Source: Paenibacillus uliginis N3/975
Lineage (GTDB): Bacteria > Bacillota > Bacilli > Paenibacillales > Paenibacillaceae
Direction: 5' to 3'
Assembly: GCF_900177425.1 (NCBI RefSeq)
Contig: NZ_LT840184.1
Coordinates: 4,815,705 to 4,879,704, forward strand
DNA length: 64,000 bases
The position numbers and the translations under genes were made by a program. The first letter of the stretch is position 1; each line of letters starts with the position of its first letter. Under the pieces are notes generated by a model. The model was given only the letters and a program-made list of their open reading frames with translations. It was not told the origin of the DNA and ran no database searches. Below, one piece after another: positions 23,818 to 33,062 of this stretch.

Positions 23818-24771
23818 ATGGATTGGTTTAAACCGTATGAGAAAGATTTAGCCGACGTTTTTGCGGAATGCGGCGCCAGAATCGCTAATTTCCCTCCCCC
23901 TCTGAACCAAATCGGACTCCAGTATATGCAAAAATTTGATGTATTTCAGCAGGGCAGTGCCAAAAACTACATTTGTTATCTTCTCCCCTTCTGGATGAAA
24001 GACCTGACCATCCTTCCTTCAAGCGTGTATCACAGTCTTTCGACCGCCAACATCTTCGGAATGCTCTACTTCTTCATTCAAGATGATATTATGGATACCC
24101 TGCCAGACCATTACACCCCGGGTATGTGGAAAAATCAATTGGCGCTGGCCAACCTTCTTCACGCAGAATTCATAAGTATATACCTACAGTTCTTCCCTGC
24201 CGAGACACCGTTCTGGACCTACTATAGAACCTATATTCAAGAATGGTCCGAAGGGGTTATTTACGAGAGTCAGCATGATTACTTTCAACATGACCCCATC
24301 CAGATTGCCAAAAAAGCCGCACCTGTTAAGCTTGGAAGCACAGCTGCACTGCTGCTTGCAGACCGCCACGACCTCGTCCCTGCGGCAACCGATCTCATGA
24401 ACCACGTCCTTCTCACCCTACAAATGATGGACGATTGGGCTGATTGGGAACAGGACTTATCTGACGGAAGCTACAACTGTCTGCTGTCTCTCATCAAGTC
24501 GGAATACAACCTCCCACGCAGCCATACGCTATCCATCGAAGAAGTACATCGTGCTGTATACCTTCACGAATCACTCAACCATTATGTAAGTATCGCATCC
24601 GCTACTCATCTAAAACTCCTTAGCATAAACTTGGATGCCCCTCACGTCATATCTTTTCATGAAATGCTTGTAGACGAACTTATCTCAGAAGCGGGAAACA
24701 TCGAAAACGGCCGTAAAATGCTTGAGCATGGTGGTTTAAACTATTATTTGTCTTCATTAAACAAAATTTAA
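23818..24771 (+). CDS. Class I isoprenoid-synthase-like protein with two DDxxD motifs
   Basis: 317 residues. Two aspartate-rich motifs sit where class I isoprenoid synthases bind Mg-diphosphate: DDIMD (89-93, in FFIQDDIMD) and DDWAD (205-209, in LQMMDDWADWEQD). Hydrophobic helices, KKAAPVKLGSTAALLL (165-180) between the motifs, and the overall length fit the squalene/phytoene-synthase or terpene-cyclase fold. No other terpenoid gene is nearby. The next gene, 72 bases on and on the same strand, encodes an NHLP-type RiPP leader peptide, and no terminator lies between them. I infer an enzyme of prenyl diphosphate chemistry, possibly acting on or with that peptide. The family call is from motifs only. 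Confidence 0.72.
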   Translation: MDWFKPYEKDLADVFAECGARIANFPPPLNQIGLQYMQKFDVFQQGSAKNYICYLLPFWMKDLTILPSSVYHSLSTANIFGMLYFFIQDDIMDTLPDHYTPGMWKNQLALANLLHAEFISIYLQFFPAETPFWTYYRTYIQEWSEGVIYESQHDYFQHDPIQIAKKAAPVKLGSTAALLLADRHDLVPAATDLMNHVLLTLQMMDDWADWEQDLSDGSYNCLLSLIKSEYNLPRSHTLSIEEVHRAVYLHESLNHYVSIASATHLKLLSINLDAPHVISFHEMLVDELISEAGNIENGRKMLEHGGLNYYLSSLNKI

Positions 24772-24843
24772 TAGATTTTATAATTATTCCATGGTATTCT
24801 TAAGAAGTAAATAAAAACCATTTTATTTGAAAGGGTGATTCTA

Positions 24844-25083
24844 ATGACGACAGAAGCCATCTTTCAAACACAGTTGATTCAAAAAGCATGGGAGGATCCA
24901 AGCTTTAAGGCAAAATTGCTTAGTGATCCAAAATCCGCCATTAAAGAGGTACTTGGCGTATGGATTCCCGACCACATCCAGATTAAAACCGTTGAAGAGC
25001 AGTCGAACGAGCTGTATCTCGTCATCCCGCCGAACCCTTCCGGAGTGATCAAATCCGAGGCCAAGGAAAAAGCCATCTGGTAA
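24844..25083 (+). CDS. NHLP-leader-type RiPP precursor peptide
   Basis: 79 residues. The chain matches the nitrile-hydratase-like leader peptide (NHLP) family: an N-terminal helix LIQKAWEDPSFKAKLLSDP, the KSAIKEVLG turn, then IPDHIQIKTVEEQSNELYLVIPP. In this family the leader guides modification of a C-terminal core. Here only about 14 residues follow (SGVIKSEAKEKAIW), with one serine, no cysteine and a C-terminal tryptophan. The ATG at 24844 follows AAGGGTG by about 6 bases. No YcaO, LanM, radical SAM, peptidase or transporter gene is adjacent. The isoprenoid-synthase-like gene is the only neighbour on this strand. Confidence 0.75.
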   Translation: MTTEAIFQTQLIQKAWEDPSFKAKLLSDPKSAIKEVLGVWIPDHIQIKTVEEQSNELYLVIPPNPSGVIKSEAKEKAIW

Positions 25084-25141
25084 TGACTACATAATGTATC
25101 CTAAAGAATACATGTTCACATTATAATTCTGTACACAAAGA

Positions 25142-25232
25142 AGTGGGGACGAGCCGTCCGCCACCGCAGCACCAGGCATTAACTGCCAGCTGCGGGAAGC
25201 GTAATAACGGCTTCCGTCCCCACTCCTTTTTT
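25142..25232 (+). terminator. Long-stem terminator after the NHLP peptide gene
   Basis: GTGGGGACG-GCCGT pairs with ACGGC-CGTCCCCAC across about 50 bases, followed by CTCCTTTTTT. It overlaps the last codons of the opposing histidine kinase gene, which share this stem. Confidence 0.7.
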
Positions 25233-27068
25233 GCTGCTGTAATGAATGTTTCCTTCCATGGCCTCAATAATCCGGAATGTGACCATCAACCCCAGGCCGG
25301 TGCCTTTGGTTTTATTAGAGAAATATGGCTCACCTAGTCTGGTAAGAACATCTGCGTCCATCCCCTCCCCATCATCCTCTACATGTATAAACACTTGTTC
25401 CTGCACGACATATGCCCGAATATGTATTTGACCCTCTCCATCTAATGCTTCAATGCTGTTCTTGATAATGTTAATAAGTGCCTGCTTGAACTTGGATGAA
25501 TTCCCCTGGATACAAATATCATCCGGGATATCTACCGTAATTTTGCCTCCCTGCAAATGAGCCAGCGGAGCCAGTATCCCTTCAATATGCTTGAACTCGT
25601 CCGACACCTGTAATACCGCAACTCTACCGTATTCAGGTTTGGCAAAGGTAAGAAAATCCGTAATAATGCCTGATGCCCTGTCCAACTCTATCATTGCCAT
25701 ATCCAGATACTCACGCTCTGCAGCTTTGGACTTTCCGCTTAATAGTTGCAGAAATCCCCTAGTCACTTGAAGTGGATTACGCACTTCATGTGCTACCGAT
25801 GCAGCCAATTCGCTAATGATATCCATCTTTTCTGAGCGCTGCAGCTCATTGTTAAACATTTTTAGCTCTTTGGAGTACTTTATAATCTGTTCATGATTTT
25901 GTGCAAAGACTCGTCCCAAAATAATGATTAAAGCCCCTATAAATCCAGCTACGCCCCATTTCCACAGAAAAAGATGATAATCACCTCCGCTTACAAAAAA
26001 ACGGATCAACTCGCCCAGGCTGATGCCAGCAAATATAGCAAAGCCGATGTTAAAAATGACAGCGTCCTTGTTCCCTTTAACCGCATATACCATCGAGCTT
26101 ACGAATAGAAGCATAAATTGGATGATCATCATAAATCCAAGCACCTTAACGGAAAAAAAGTAATACATTTCGTTGAAACGGTCGGACGACAGGTAGTTTA
26201 ACAACAGGAACAGAAGACAAAAGGCTGAATACCCCATTTGGAACTTACGCAGCTTTCGAAGCAGTCCATTTTGTCCTGGACCGAACATTTTTTCGAAAAA
26301 CAGACTGAAGGAAGGCAGCAGAATCAGTAAAGATATGTCATAAAGCTGTGTAAACAGCCTGCCGTAATTCTCAAATAACGTATAAAGGAAGGGGGAATAA
26401 GTAAATACAAGTATCCCAACAGACAATATGACTAGAGATAAGGAGAACACACTTACCATGTAGCGTCTATTTAAAAATATCGACCAGACTAGCATTACAC
26501 ATGCGATAAATATAAAGGTACAGCCAAGAACAATATCCACCAGATTGTTTTTAACAAAGCGGGTAAGCAGCGTATGAAAATCCCCTACATATGCTTTATC
26601 CTGCATGTTTACATAATCTTTTGACATTACGACCCGTATATACAAATTTCCAGCTGTCAATTCTTCATACAAGGGCAGAAAAATCTGGTTCCTCTTATAG
26701 TTATAAGTACGGCTGGATTCATACAATTTCACCTCATCAGCAAAAATTGAGATCTCCTTACCGTAAATTTTATCAAGCAAAATGCTCGGGGTTGAGGTAT
26801 CCACAGCAGGAAGTTCCATCTTGATCCATACCGCTTTTGCCGAAGGTGGTTTTAAAATTTTGGAAGCAGCAGGCTGCCACTCATCAGCCGGAACATTCAA
26901 AGGCACCGACTCTGATGAATCTCCTGCGGAATCGCTCCATAGTATAGACCAGTCCGTAATGTTCAAGGCATCTGTCGATTTTCCATGTGCAGTGCCAGAA
27001 ACGCAATATAATAGAGCTGCTGTAAAAATAAACAGTAAAAGCACCCTAAATTTCAACGTAAACTTCAT
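25179..27068 (-). CDS. Sensor histidine kinase with 7TMR-DISM-type sensor
   Basis: About 629 residues: a signal-like N-terminus, an extracytoplasmic DISM-type beta domain, seven or so transmembrane helices (residues about 185-395), a short coil, the phosphoacceptor helix ELAASVAHEVRNPLQVTRGF and an HATPase domain (DDGEGMDADVLTRLGEPYFSNKTKGTGLGL). The HEVRNPL region resembles the phosphorelay kinases that feed sporulation in Bacillus. No response regulator lies nearby, so it is an orphan kinase. The ATG at 27068 follows GAGGTG. It is a tandem duplicate of the next gene. Confidence 0.88.
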   Translation of the reverse strand: MKFTLKFRVLLLFIFTAALLYCVSGTAHGKSTDALNITDWSILWSDSAGDSSESVPLNVPADEWQPAASKILKPPSAKAVWIKMELPAVDTSTPSILLDKIYGKEISIFADEVKLYESSRTYNYKRNQIFLPLYEELTAGNLYIRVVMSKDYVNMQDKAYVGDFHTLLTRFVKNNLVDIVLGCTFIFIACVMLVWSIFLNRRYMVSVFSLSLVILSVGILVFTYSPFLYTLFENYGRLFTQLYDISLLILLPSFSLFFEKMFGPGQNGLLRKLRKFQMGYSAFCLLFLLLNYLSSDRFNEMYYFFSVKVLGFMMIIQFMLLFVSSMVYAVKGNKDAVIFNIGFAIFAGISLGELIRFFVSGGDYHLFLWKWGVAGFIGALIIILGRVFAQNHEQIIKYSKELKMFNNELQRSEKMDIISELAASVAHEVRNPLQVTRGFLQLLSGKSKAAEREYLDMAMIELDRASGIITDFLTFAKPEYGRVAVLQVSDEFKHIEGILAPLAHLQGGKITVDIPDDICIQGNSSKFKQALINIIKNSIEALDGEGQIHIRAYVVQEQVFIHVEDDGEGMDADVLTRLGEPYFSNKTKGTGLGLMVTFRIIEAMEGNIHYSSKKGVGTEAVITLPAAGS

Positions 27069-27224
27069 CGTACACCTCAACCATAGATTTTAGGCGACCT
27101 TACATGATTAACTGTGAATATGTGTTTCTGAATTATTTCTGAAATAGATTCGATAAACGTATCAAAATTACCTGCAAAATTTCCGAAATTTGAAAAAATA
27201 TTCCTGATATGTACGCAATAACAT

Positions 27225-27252
27225 AAAAAAAGACACCTCATGGTGTCTTTTT
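27225..27252 (-). terminator. Terminator of the upstream DISM kinase gene
   Basis: On the minus strand GACACC pairs with GGTGTC around ATGA, followed by seven T. It separates the two kinase genes into independent units. Confidence 0.88.
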
Positions 27253-29195
27253 TATTCCGTATCTCCATCATTTATCTGTAGTGAATGCATCTCTTCTTCA
27301 GACGGTGCCACAGGTATACTGATAACAACCTCCGTACCAATACCCTTATGACTTGTAAAATAGATGCTTCCTTTCATTGCTTCAATAATTCGAAAAGTAA
27401 CCATTAATCCGAGCCCAGTTCCCTTGGTTTTGTTAGAGAAATAGGGTTCTCCGAGCCGGGAAAGCTCTTGCATATCCATCCCGATTCCGTTATCCCGAAC
27501 ATGAATAACAGCCTCTCCCTTGTCTATATAAGCCCATATCTTGACCGTTCCTTCTCCATCCAGAGCTTCAATGCTATTTTTGACGAGATTAATCATCGCT
27601 TGTTTGAGCTTTGATGAGTTGCCCAGAATGTGTATCGTTTTGGGTACTTCCAGATGGATCGTGCCGCCGCCAATGTTGGCCAGAGGTATTAAAATCCCAG
27701 TAACATGCCGCAGCTCATCAGACAAATTTATTTTCGCTACCTGCTCCAACTCAGGCTTGGCAAAGGTAAGAAAATCGGTAATAATCCCTGAAGCGCGATC
27801 CAGCTCATTAAGAGCCAGATTTAAATATTCCTGCTGATCCGGGCTCGACCTCTCTCCAAGTAGCTGCATAAACCCTCTCGTCACCTGTAGGGGATTGCGG
27901 ACCTCATGAGCAACGGAAGCTGCAAGCTCACTGATGATCTCCATTTTCTCAGAGCGCTGCAGCTCGTTATTAAACAACTCCAGTTTCTTCGAATATTTAA
28001 CTACTTTTTCATGACTACGAATAAATTTCTGACCCAGCATGACGATTAGGGATACTATAAATCCTAGCACGCCCCACTTCCAAAGAAAGAAATGGTAGTT
28101 GCCGTTATTCACGTAAAAAGTCAACAGATCCCCCAAAGCTGTAACGGCCAGTAAACTGAACCCTACAGAAAAAATATATGCGTCCTTGTTTCGTTTAGCC
28201 GCATAAGTGATCGTAGTTCCTACCAGAAGCAATATCTGCAGGATCATAATAAGCCCCAGTATGCGAGCCGAAACCAGATAATAAGCATTATAGAATTGGT
28301 TACTGTTCAGCTGATTGACGATAAGGAATGCAAAACAAAATGCAGAGTAGATCAATTGGAATTTTTTCATATGACGAATTAAGCCAAATGGACCTGGTCC
28401 GTATATTTTCTCAAAATAAAATGTTAACGAAGGAACTAGGATAAACAGAGACATATCAAACAATGTGACCCATACCCTTCCGTATTCTTCATAGAAAGTA
28501 TACAGAAACGGTGAATACGTAATAAGAAGAATTCCGTAAGAGCAAATGACCAGACTAAGAGACAACCATGTTGTCCTTGGCTGTCTCGGCAAAAAGAAGC
28601 AGCTAAAAAACATGACTATGGCAATAAAGAGAAAAGTGCTGCCCATGACAAAGTCACCCAGATCCCTCCGGATGAAGTTTCCTCGCAGATCCTCATATTC
28701 TCCGATGCTCATGCTACCTTTAATACCGTTCGAATCCATCGGTGTTTCAAGCCATATGTAAAGTGTCTTTCCCATATCCCCTCGCTGAACCGGAAGCAGC
28801 AAACGATGGTTGGTATACATATATTTGCGGTGGGATTCAAAAATAGGTTCCTCCTCCACGAAAACCCGGACGTCCCGACCCTCCACTTCATCGAGCAGAA
28901 GAGCTGGATAATTCCATTCATTTTCAGGAAGGGCCACTCGAAACCAGGCGGAAAAAGCATCTTCAGGTCTGGAAAGTCTTTCTTGGTGTTTAATATTGAC
29001 CCAATCCGGAGAATTTTTCACTTGAGCTGGGGATACCACCGCTGCCGGTCCTTTTACATCCCATCTTACTTGCCAATCAGGGACAAACGTATGTGCTTCA
29101 CGTCCTTCGACGTTCAGTGGAGTCGACAATAGAAGAAGTACCACCAGCAGTACAATTTTGATCCATACGACGAAATATTTAGGCACAGCCTTCAT
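27252..29195 (-). CDS. Sensor histidine kinase with 7TMR-DISM-type sensor (paralogue)
   Basis: 647 residues with the same order as its neighbour: signal segment, DISM-type extracytoplasmic domain (about 40-180), seven transmembrane helices, HEVRNPLQVTRGFMQLL and a full HATPase domain ending DNGIGMDMQELSRLGEPYFSNK. The kinase halves of the two proteins are nearly identical, while the sensor halves differ more, as expected for duplication followed by change in signal. It starts after GAGGTG and has its own terminator. It is an orphan with no regulator gene beside it. Confidence 0.88.
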   Translation of the reverse strand: MKAVPKYFVVWIKIVLLVVLLLLSTPLNVEGREAHTFVPDWQVRWDVKGPAAVVSPAQVKNSPDWVNIKHQERLSRPEDAFSAWFRVALPENEWNYPALLLDEVEGRDVRVFVEEEPIFESHRKYMYTNHRLLLPVQRGDMGKTLYIWLETPMDSNGIKGSMSIGEYEDLRGNFIRRDLGDFVMGSTFLFIAIVMFFSCFFLPRQPRTTWLSLSLVICSYGILLITYSPFLYTFYEEYGRVWVTLFDMSLFILVPSLTFYFEKIYGPGPFGLIRHMKKFQLIYSAFCFAFLIVNQLNSNQFYNAYYLVSARILGLIMILQILLLVGTTITYAAKRNKDAYIFSVGFSLLAVTALGDLLTFYVNNGNYHFFLWKWGVLGFIVSLIVMLGQKFIRSHEKVVKYSKKLELFNNELQRSEKMEIISELAASVAHEVRNPLQVTRGFMQLLGERSSPDQQEYLNLALNELDRASGIITDFLTFAKPELEQVAKINLSDELRHVTGILIPLANIGGGTIHLEVPKTIHILGNSSKLKQAMINLVKNSIEALDGEGTVKIWAYIDKGEAVIHVRDNGIGMDMQELSRLGEPYFSNKTKGTGLGLMVTFRIIEAMKGSIYFTSHKGIGTEVVISIPVAPSEEEMHSLQINDGDTE

Positions 29196-29438
29196 TCGGT
29201 TAGCACCTCTACCCCTGTTCGTAATTAAAGCAAACTACCGTTTCGCATTTAATTCATTGTAACTCCTATCAATATATCATGAATTCGGAATACTGTTATT
29301 TATTTTTGACCGAAAAACTAGGAACCTCTATCCAAAACAAAATCTCCCAATGAATCAAATCTATTTGTAATCTATGTAATGAAGAAGTATTATTATTATT
29401 TGATATGCTCTTAAAATACTGTATCGGGATGTGCATTC

Positions 29439-30623
29439 ATGAACAACAAAGTGGTAATTTTAGGTTGTAACTATTATATTGGTCTGAGCACGATTCGCTG
29501 CTTGGGCATTCATGGCATTCATACGGTCGCTGTCGACTATTCAAATAAACATGCTTACGGTGCGGAGTCAAAGTATACTTCGGAAAGATTGATCGCTCCA
29601 CATTATAAGGAAGAAACACAATCTTTCATCCGATTTTTAATTGATTATGCCCGTAAACAAAGCTCTCCTCCAGTTCTTATACCATGTCATGATTCCTATG
29701 TTGAAATCATTGACGAGCATTTGGATGAGTTGAGAGAATACTATCTTATTCCGAACTCTGAACAAGGTCTCTATACCAAAATGATGAATAAAGAGGTTCT
29801 TCACCGGCTTGCTGAGGAACACGGAGTAAACGTACCGGAGACGGTTCGTGTAAACGAGGACAACTTCTTCGAGAAGATTGAATCGACAATCAAGTTTCCT
29901 TGTATCGTCAAGCCAACGGATTCACCTTCCTTTGTAGCTAAGTTTCGCCGCAAACTGTTTAAAGTGCACAACAAGCAAGAACTTGTTGAAGCGCTCAATA
30001 AGGCAGCGGATGCCGGGCTGGAAGTCATCGTACAACGTATCATCCCCGGCTTCGACGATCACATGCATACGTTCGATGCCTATCTGAATCAGGACTCTAA
30101 GGTTACGAATTGGGTTACATGCCAAAAGTTCCGTCAATATCCTATCAACTTCGGCGCTTCAGTCTATACCGGACAAAAGTATGTTCAAGAGCTATACGAC
30201 ATCGGTGCACCGTTCCTGGAGAAGATGGGCTGGAAGGGTTTTGCCGAAATTGAATTTAAAAAGGATGCCGAAACGGGTAAATTTTACTTAATCGAGGTTA
30301 ACTGCCGGATCACGAACCTGAACAACCTGCTTTATAAGGTCGGAATGAACATTCCTTATATCACCTATATGGAGCTAACAGGCTCACCTCAGCCTCCTAG
30401 TGCGCTGACAGAGAATACAAACCGTGTGTTCTGGTATGGATATGAAGATATGCTTGCTGTACGTGACTATATCAAAACAAAGCAATTGACCGTGGGTCAG
30501 GTGTTCAAATCGCTGTTCAAACCGAAAGCATACGCCATTTGGGACTGGAAGGATCCAAAGCCGGCCTTTGCTTATGCGTCTATCATCGGTGGGAAAGTAT
30601 TTAATAAGTTATTTAGAAGATAA
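29439..30623 (+). CDS. ATP-grasp carboxylate-amine ligase (D-aspartate-ligase-like)
   Basis: 394 residues. An N-terminal pre-ATP-grasp domain (KVVILGCNYYIGLSTIRCLG, then AVDYSNKHAYG) is followed by ATP-grasp elements: FPCIVKPTDSPSF, EVIVQRIIPG, and GFAEIEFKKD plus YLIEVNCRITNLNN for metal binding. The layout is like that of the D-aspartate ligase of enterococci, which adds D-Asp to a lysine side chain. It opens a three-gene operon with a MurE-like ligase (23 bases on) and an Asp/Glu racemase. The racemase supports a D-amino acid substrate. The ribosome site (CGGGAT) is weak. Confidence 0.75.
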   Translation: MNNKVVILGCNYYIGLSTIRCLGIHGIHTVAVDYSNKHAYGAESKYTSERLIAPHYKEETQSFIRFLIDYARKQSSPPVLIPCHDSYVEIIDEHLDELREYYLIPNSEQGLYTKMMNKEVLHRLAEEHGVNVPETVRVNEDNFFEKIESTIKFPCIVKPTDSPSFVAKFRRKLFKVHNKQELVEALNKAADAGLEVIVQRIIPGFDDHMHTFDAYLNQDSKVTNWVTCQKFRQYPINFGASVYTGQKYVQELYDIGAPFLEKMGWKGFAEIEFKKDAETGKFYLIEVNCRITNLNNLLYKVGMNIPYITYMELTGSPQPPSALTENTNRVFWYGYEDMLAVRDYIKTKQLTVGQVFKSLFKPKAYAIWDWKDPKPAFAYASIIGGKVFNKLFRR

Positions 30624-30646
30624 GATATGGAAAGGAGCTGTTCCCA

Positions 30647-32131
30647 TTGCGATTAGCTTCCATAGTGCAAGGCCTCGACTTTGATCTCGTGAAGGGCGAT
30701 CTGAATATTGATGTGGATGCAGTCGCCTTCGATTCCCGGGAAGTGATACAAAATTGCGTTTTTGTCGCCGTATCCGGCTTCACGGTAGACGGCCACAGTT
30801 TTATTCCCAAAGCTATCAGTCTGGGCGCTACAGCCATCATCGTGGAAAAAGATGTACAGGTTGACGAATCCATTACGGTACTAAAAGTTCGGGACACTCG
30901 CGACGCGCTTGCGCTCCTATCGTCTAACTTCTACGGGAGACCTACGGATCAACTGAACATGATCGGCATTACAGGTACCAACGGTAAAACCTCGATCAGT
31001 TATTTCATGAAATCCATTCTGGAGCAGGCAGGCAAACATGTAGGTATTATTGGTACGATCGGAACAATGATCGGCGATCAGCTGAAGAAGAACAAGAACA
31101 CGACGCCGGAATCATTGTATTTACAGCAGATTTTTGCCGATATGGTAAGTTCAGATATCAGTCATTGTGTCATGGAGGTCTCTTCCCATGCATTGAGTCT
31201 CAAACGAGTGGCGTACAGCCGTTTCCACACAGGAATCTTCACGAATCTAACACCGGACCATCTGGAACTGCATAACAGCATGGAAGAATATTTTGAGGCC
31301 AAATCCCTGCTGTTCGATCAGACATCCGATTACAACATCATCAATGCAGATGACCCATACGGGAGAAGATTGATTGATAAAGTTAAGCATTATAAATCGA
31401 AGCTTGTTACATACGGTATTGACAGTAAGGCTGATGTGTACGCCTCCGATATCCGTTATTTCATAGATTCTACCATTTATAATGTGCACACCCCGGCTGG
31501 AAGTATTGAGATCAAGGTTAACCTCCCGGGCGATATCTATGTGTTGAACAGCCTTGCTGCTATCGCTTGCGCATACTGTAGCGGCATCGACCTGGAAGTA
31601 ATCAAGAACGGTATACAAGCGGTTGAAGGCATTAAAGGCCGTATGGAAGTTGTTTACAAGGATAAGAACAATCTGGTCATAGTTGACTTTGCTCATACAG
31701 AGGACAGCCTGGAAAAAGCGCTGTTAACGCTTCGCCCTTACGCAAAAGGCCGTATTATTCTGGTATTCGGCGTTTACGCTGCAGCAGGTGAGCTTGGCAG
31801 CGACAAGCGCAGCTCCATGGGTAAAGTAGCGGCTAAACACGCCGATCTATCTATCGTCACCTCAGACAATCCTAAGGATCAGGATCCAGATGCGATTATT
31901 TCTGAGATTGTGGCTTCTATGGAAGCCGCAGGAAGCTCTTACAAAGCCATTGTGGACCGCAAGGAAGCTATCGAGTATGCTCTCACGATCAGACAGAAGG
32001 ACGATATCATTCTGATCACGGGAAAAGGTCACGAAACTTCACAGATCATCGGAAAAACGGAGATTCCTTTTAACGAAGCTGAAATTGTGAACGAATTTAT
32101 AAAGAGGCAGTTGTTGAATAATGGATACTAA
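30647..32131 (+). CDS. MurE-like Mur ligase (second, operon-linked copy type)
   Basis: 494 residues of UDP-MurNAc-tripeptide-synthetase type: an N-terminal DVDAVAFDSREV domain, the P-loop GITGTNGKTSISYFM, NTTPESLYLQQ, the SSHALSLKR region and a C-terminal domain with TSDNPKDQDP. MurE enzymes for diaminopimelate carry DNPR there; this has DNPK, so the added amino acid may differ. It lies far from any cell-wall (dcw) gene and between an ATP-grasp ligase and a racemase, so I infer a dedicated pathway enzyme, not the essential MurE. TTG start after GGAAAGGAG. The last 11 bases overlap the racemase gene. Confidence 0.82.
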   Translation: MRLASIVQGLDFDLVKGDLNIDVDAVAFDSREVIQNCVFVAVSGFTVDGHSFIPKAISLGATAIIVEKDVQVDESITVLKVRDTRDALALLSSNFYGRPTDQLNMIGITGTNGKTSISYFMKSILEQAGKHVGIIGTIGTMIGDQLKKNKNTTPESLYLQQIFADMVSSDISHCVMEVSSHALSLKRVAYSRFHTGIFTNLTPDHLELHNSMEEYFEAKSLLFDQTSDYNIINADDPYGRRLIDKVKHYKSKLVTYGIDSKADVYASDIRYFIDSTIYNVHTPAGSIEIKVNLPGDIYVLNSLAAIACAYCSGIDLEVIKNGIQAVEGIKGRMEVVYKDKNNLVIVDFAHTEDSLEKALLTLRPYAKGRIILVFGVYAAAGELGSDKRSSMGKVAAKHADLSIVTSDNPKDQDPDAIISEIVASMEAAGSSYKAIVDRKEAIEYALTIRQKDDIILITGKGHETSQIIGKTEIPFNEAEIVNEFIKRQLLNNGY

Positions 32132-32837
32132 AAAGTTAGGCGTCATCGGCGGTATGGGCCCACAAGCCACCTCGGTATTTTTTGAAAAGGTTATTGAGAA
32201 TACAGCGGCTGAGTGCGATCAGGATCATATTGATATGCTTATTCTGAATCACGCCACCCTGCCCGATCGAACCAAAGTCATCCTAGAGGGACGCCGCGAG
32301 CTATTCTTGGACGCCGTGGCGAATGATTTCAAACTGCTGGAACTGGCTGGTGTCGCAAACATCGCTATTCCGTGTAATACATCCCATTATTTCTATGACG
32401 ACATGCAGCAGATGACCTCTGTCAACATCATTAATATGGTTGACGAGACGGTAAAGGAAATTCACGGGCGTTATGGCGACGGCAGCAAGATTGGTATTCT
32501 GGCGACAAATGGTACGGTCAGCAGCGGAATCTACCGTGCCAGCTGTGAAAGATACGACATGAAGCTATACGAACCAGCTCCTTCACTTCAAAGTGAGGTC
32601 ATGGACATTATTTATAACGATGTAAAAGGCAGCAAAAACGTAGATCCAAGCAAGCTGGAATCCCTTATCCATCAGCTGGTGTATGAGGAGCGCTGCCAAT
32701 GTGTCATTCTCGCATGCACGGAGTTGTCCTGCATTGAATTAAGTAATTTCTACAAGGAATGCTCCATTGATGCGATGGAAGTGCTCGTCAATCGCTCGAT
32801 TACGTTATCGGGTAAGCAGGTAGCATCTGATAAATAA
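32121..32837 (+). CDS. Aspartate/glutamate racemase family protein
   Basis: 238 residues of the Asp/Glu racemase fold: KLGVIGGMGPQATSVFF, a first catalytic cysteine in IAIPCNTSHYFYDDM and a second in CVILACTELSCIEL. The GGMGP start is typical for aspartate racemases. The ATG lies inside the last codons of the MurE-like gene, which indicates coupling. It should supply D-Asp or D-Glu to the two ligases upstream. A strong terminator closes the operon. The exact amino acid is inferred from similarity. Confidence 0.87.
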   Translation: MDTKKLGVIGGMGPQATSVFFEKVIENTAAECDQDHIDMLILNHATLPDRTKVILEGRRELFLDAVANDFKLLELAGVANIAIPCNTSHYFYDDMQQMTSVNIINMVDETVKEIHGRYGDGSKIGILATNGTVSSGIYRASCERYDMKLYEPAPSLQSEVMDIIYNDVKGSKNVDPSKLESLIHQLVYEERCQCVILACTELSCIELSNFYKECSIDAMEVLVNRSITLSGKQVASDK

Positions 32838-32880
32838 CGGATAATTATTAAAATGAACTATTCTTTTATACAATTGAACG

Positions 32881-32922
32881 AAAAGCCCTCTCTTCAGGCA
32901 ACACCTGAAAAGAGGGCTTTTT
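32881..32922 (+). terminator. Terminator of the ligase/racemase operon
   Basis: AAAAGCCCTCT-TCAGG pairs with CCTGA-AGAGGGCTTTTT around a short loop. Confidence 0.9.
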
Positions 32923-33062
32923 GCTCATAAAGCGGCTTCAAGAGGGACATCATAGAACGATAGTAATGGGTTATCCGTACAATCGTGGGATTCATTCCCC
33001 GTACAGCGGGTAAAATCCAAGAATAAGAATGTGGGACTAAATTTTGAAAGGGGATGTGTAAG

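Noticed and set aside
31247..31696. A 149-codon minus-strand frame in the MurE-like gene
   Set aside because: The Mur ligase motifs on the plus strand explain the region.
30647..32131. The essential cell-wall murE of the organism
   Set aside because: It lies outside a dcw cluster, is coupled to a racemase and ATP-grasp ligase, and has DNPK instead of DNPR, so a dedicated role is more likely; only a genome-wide count can settle it.
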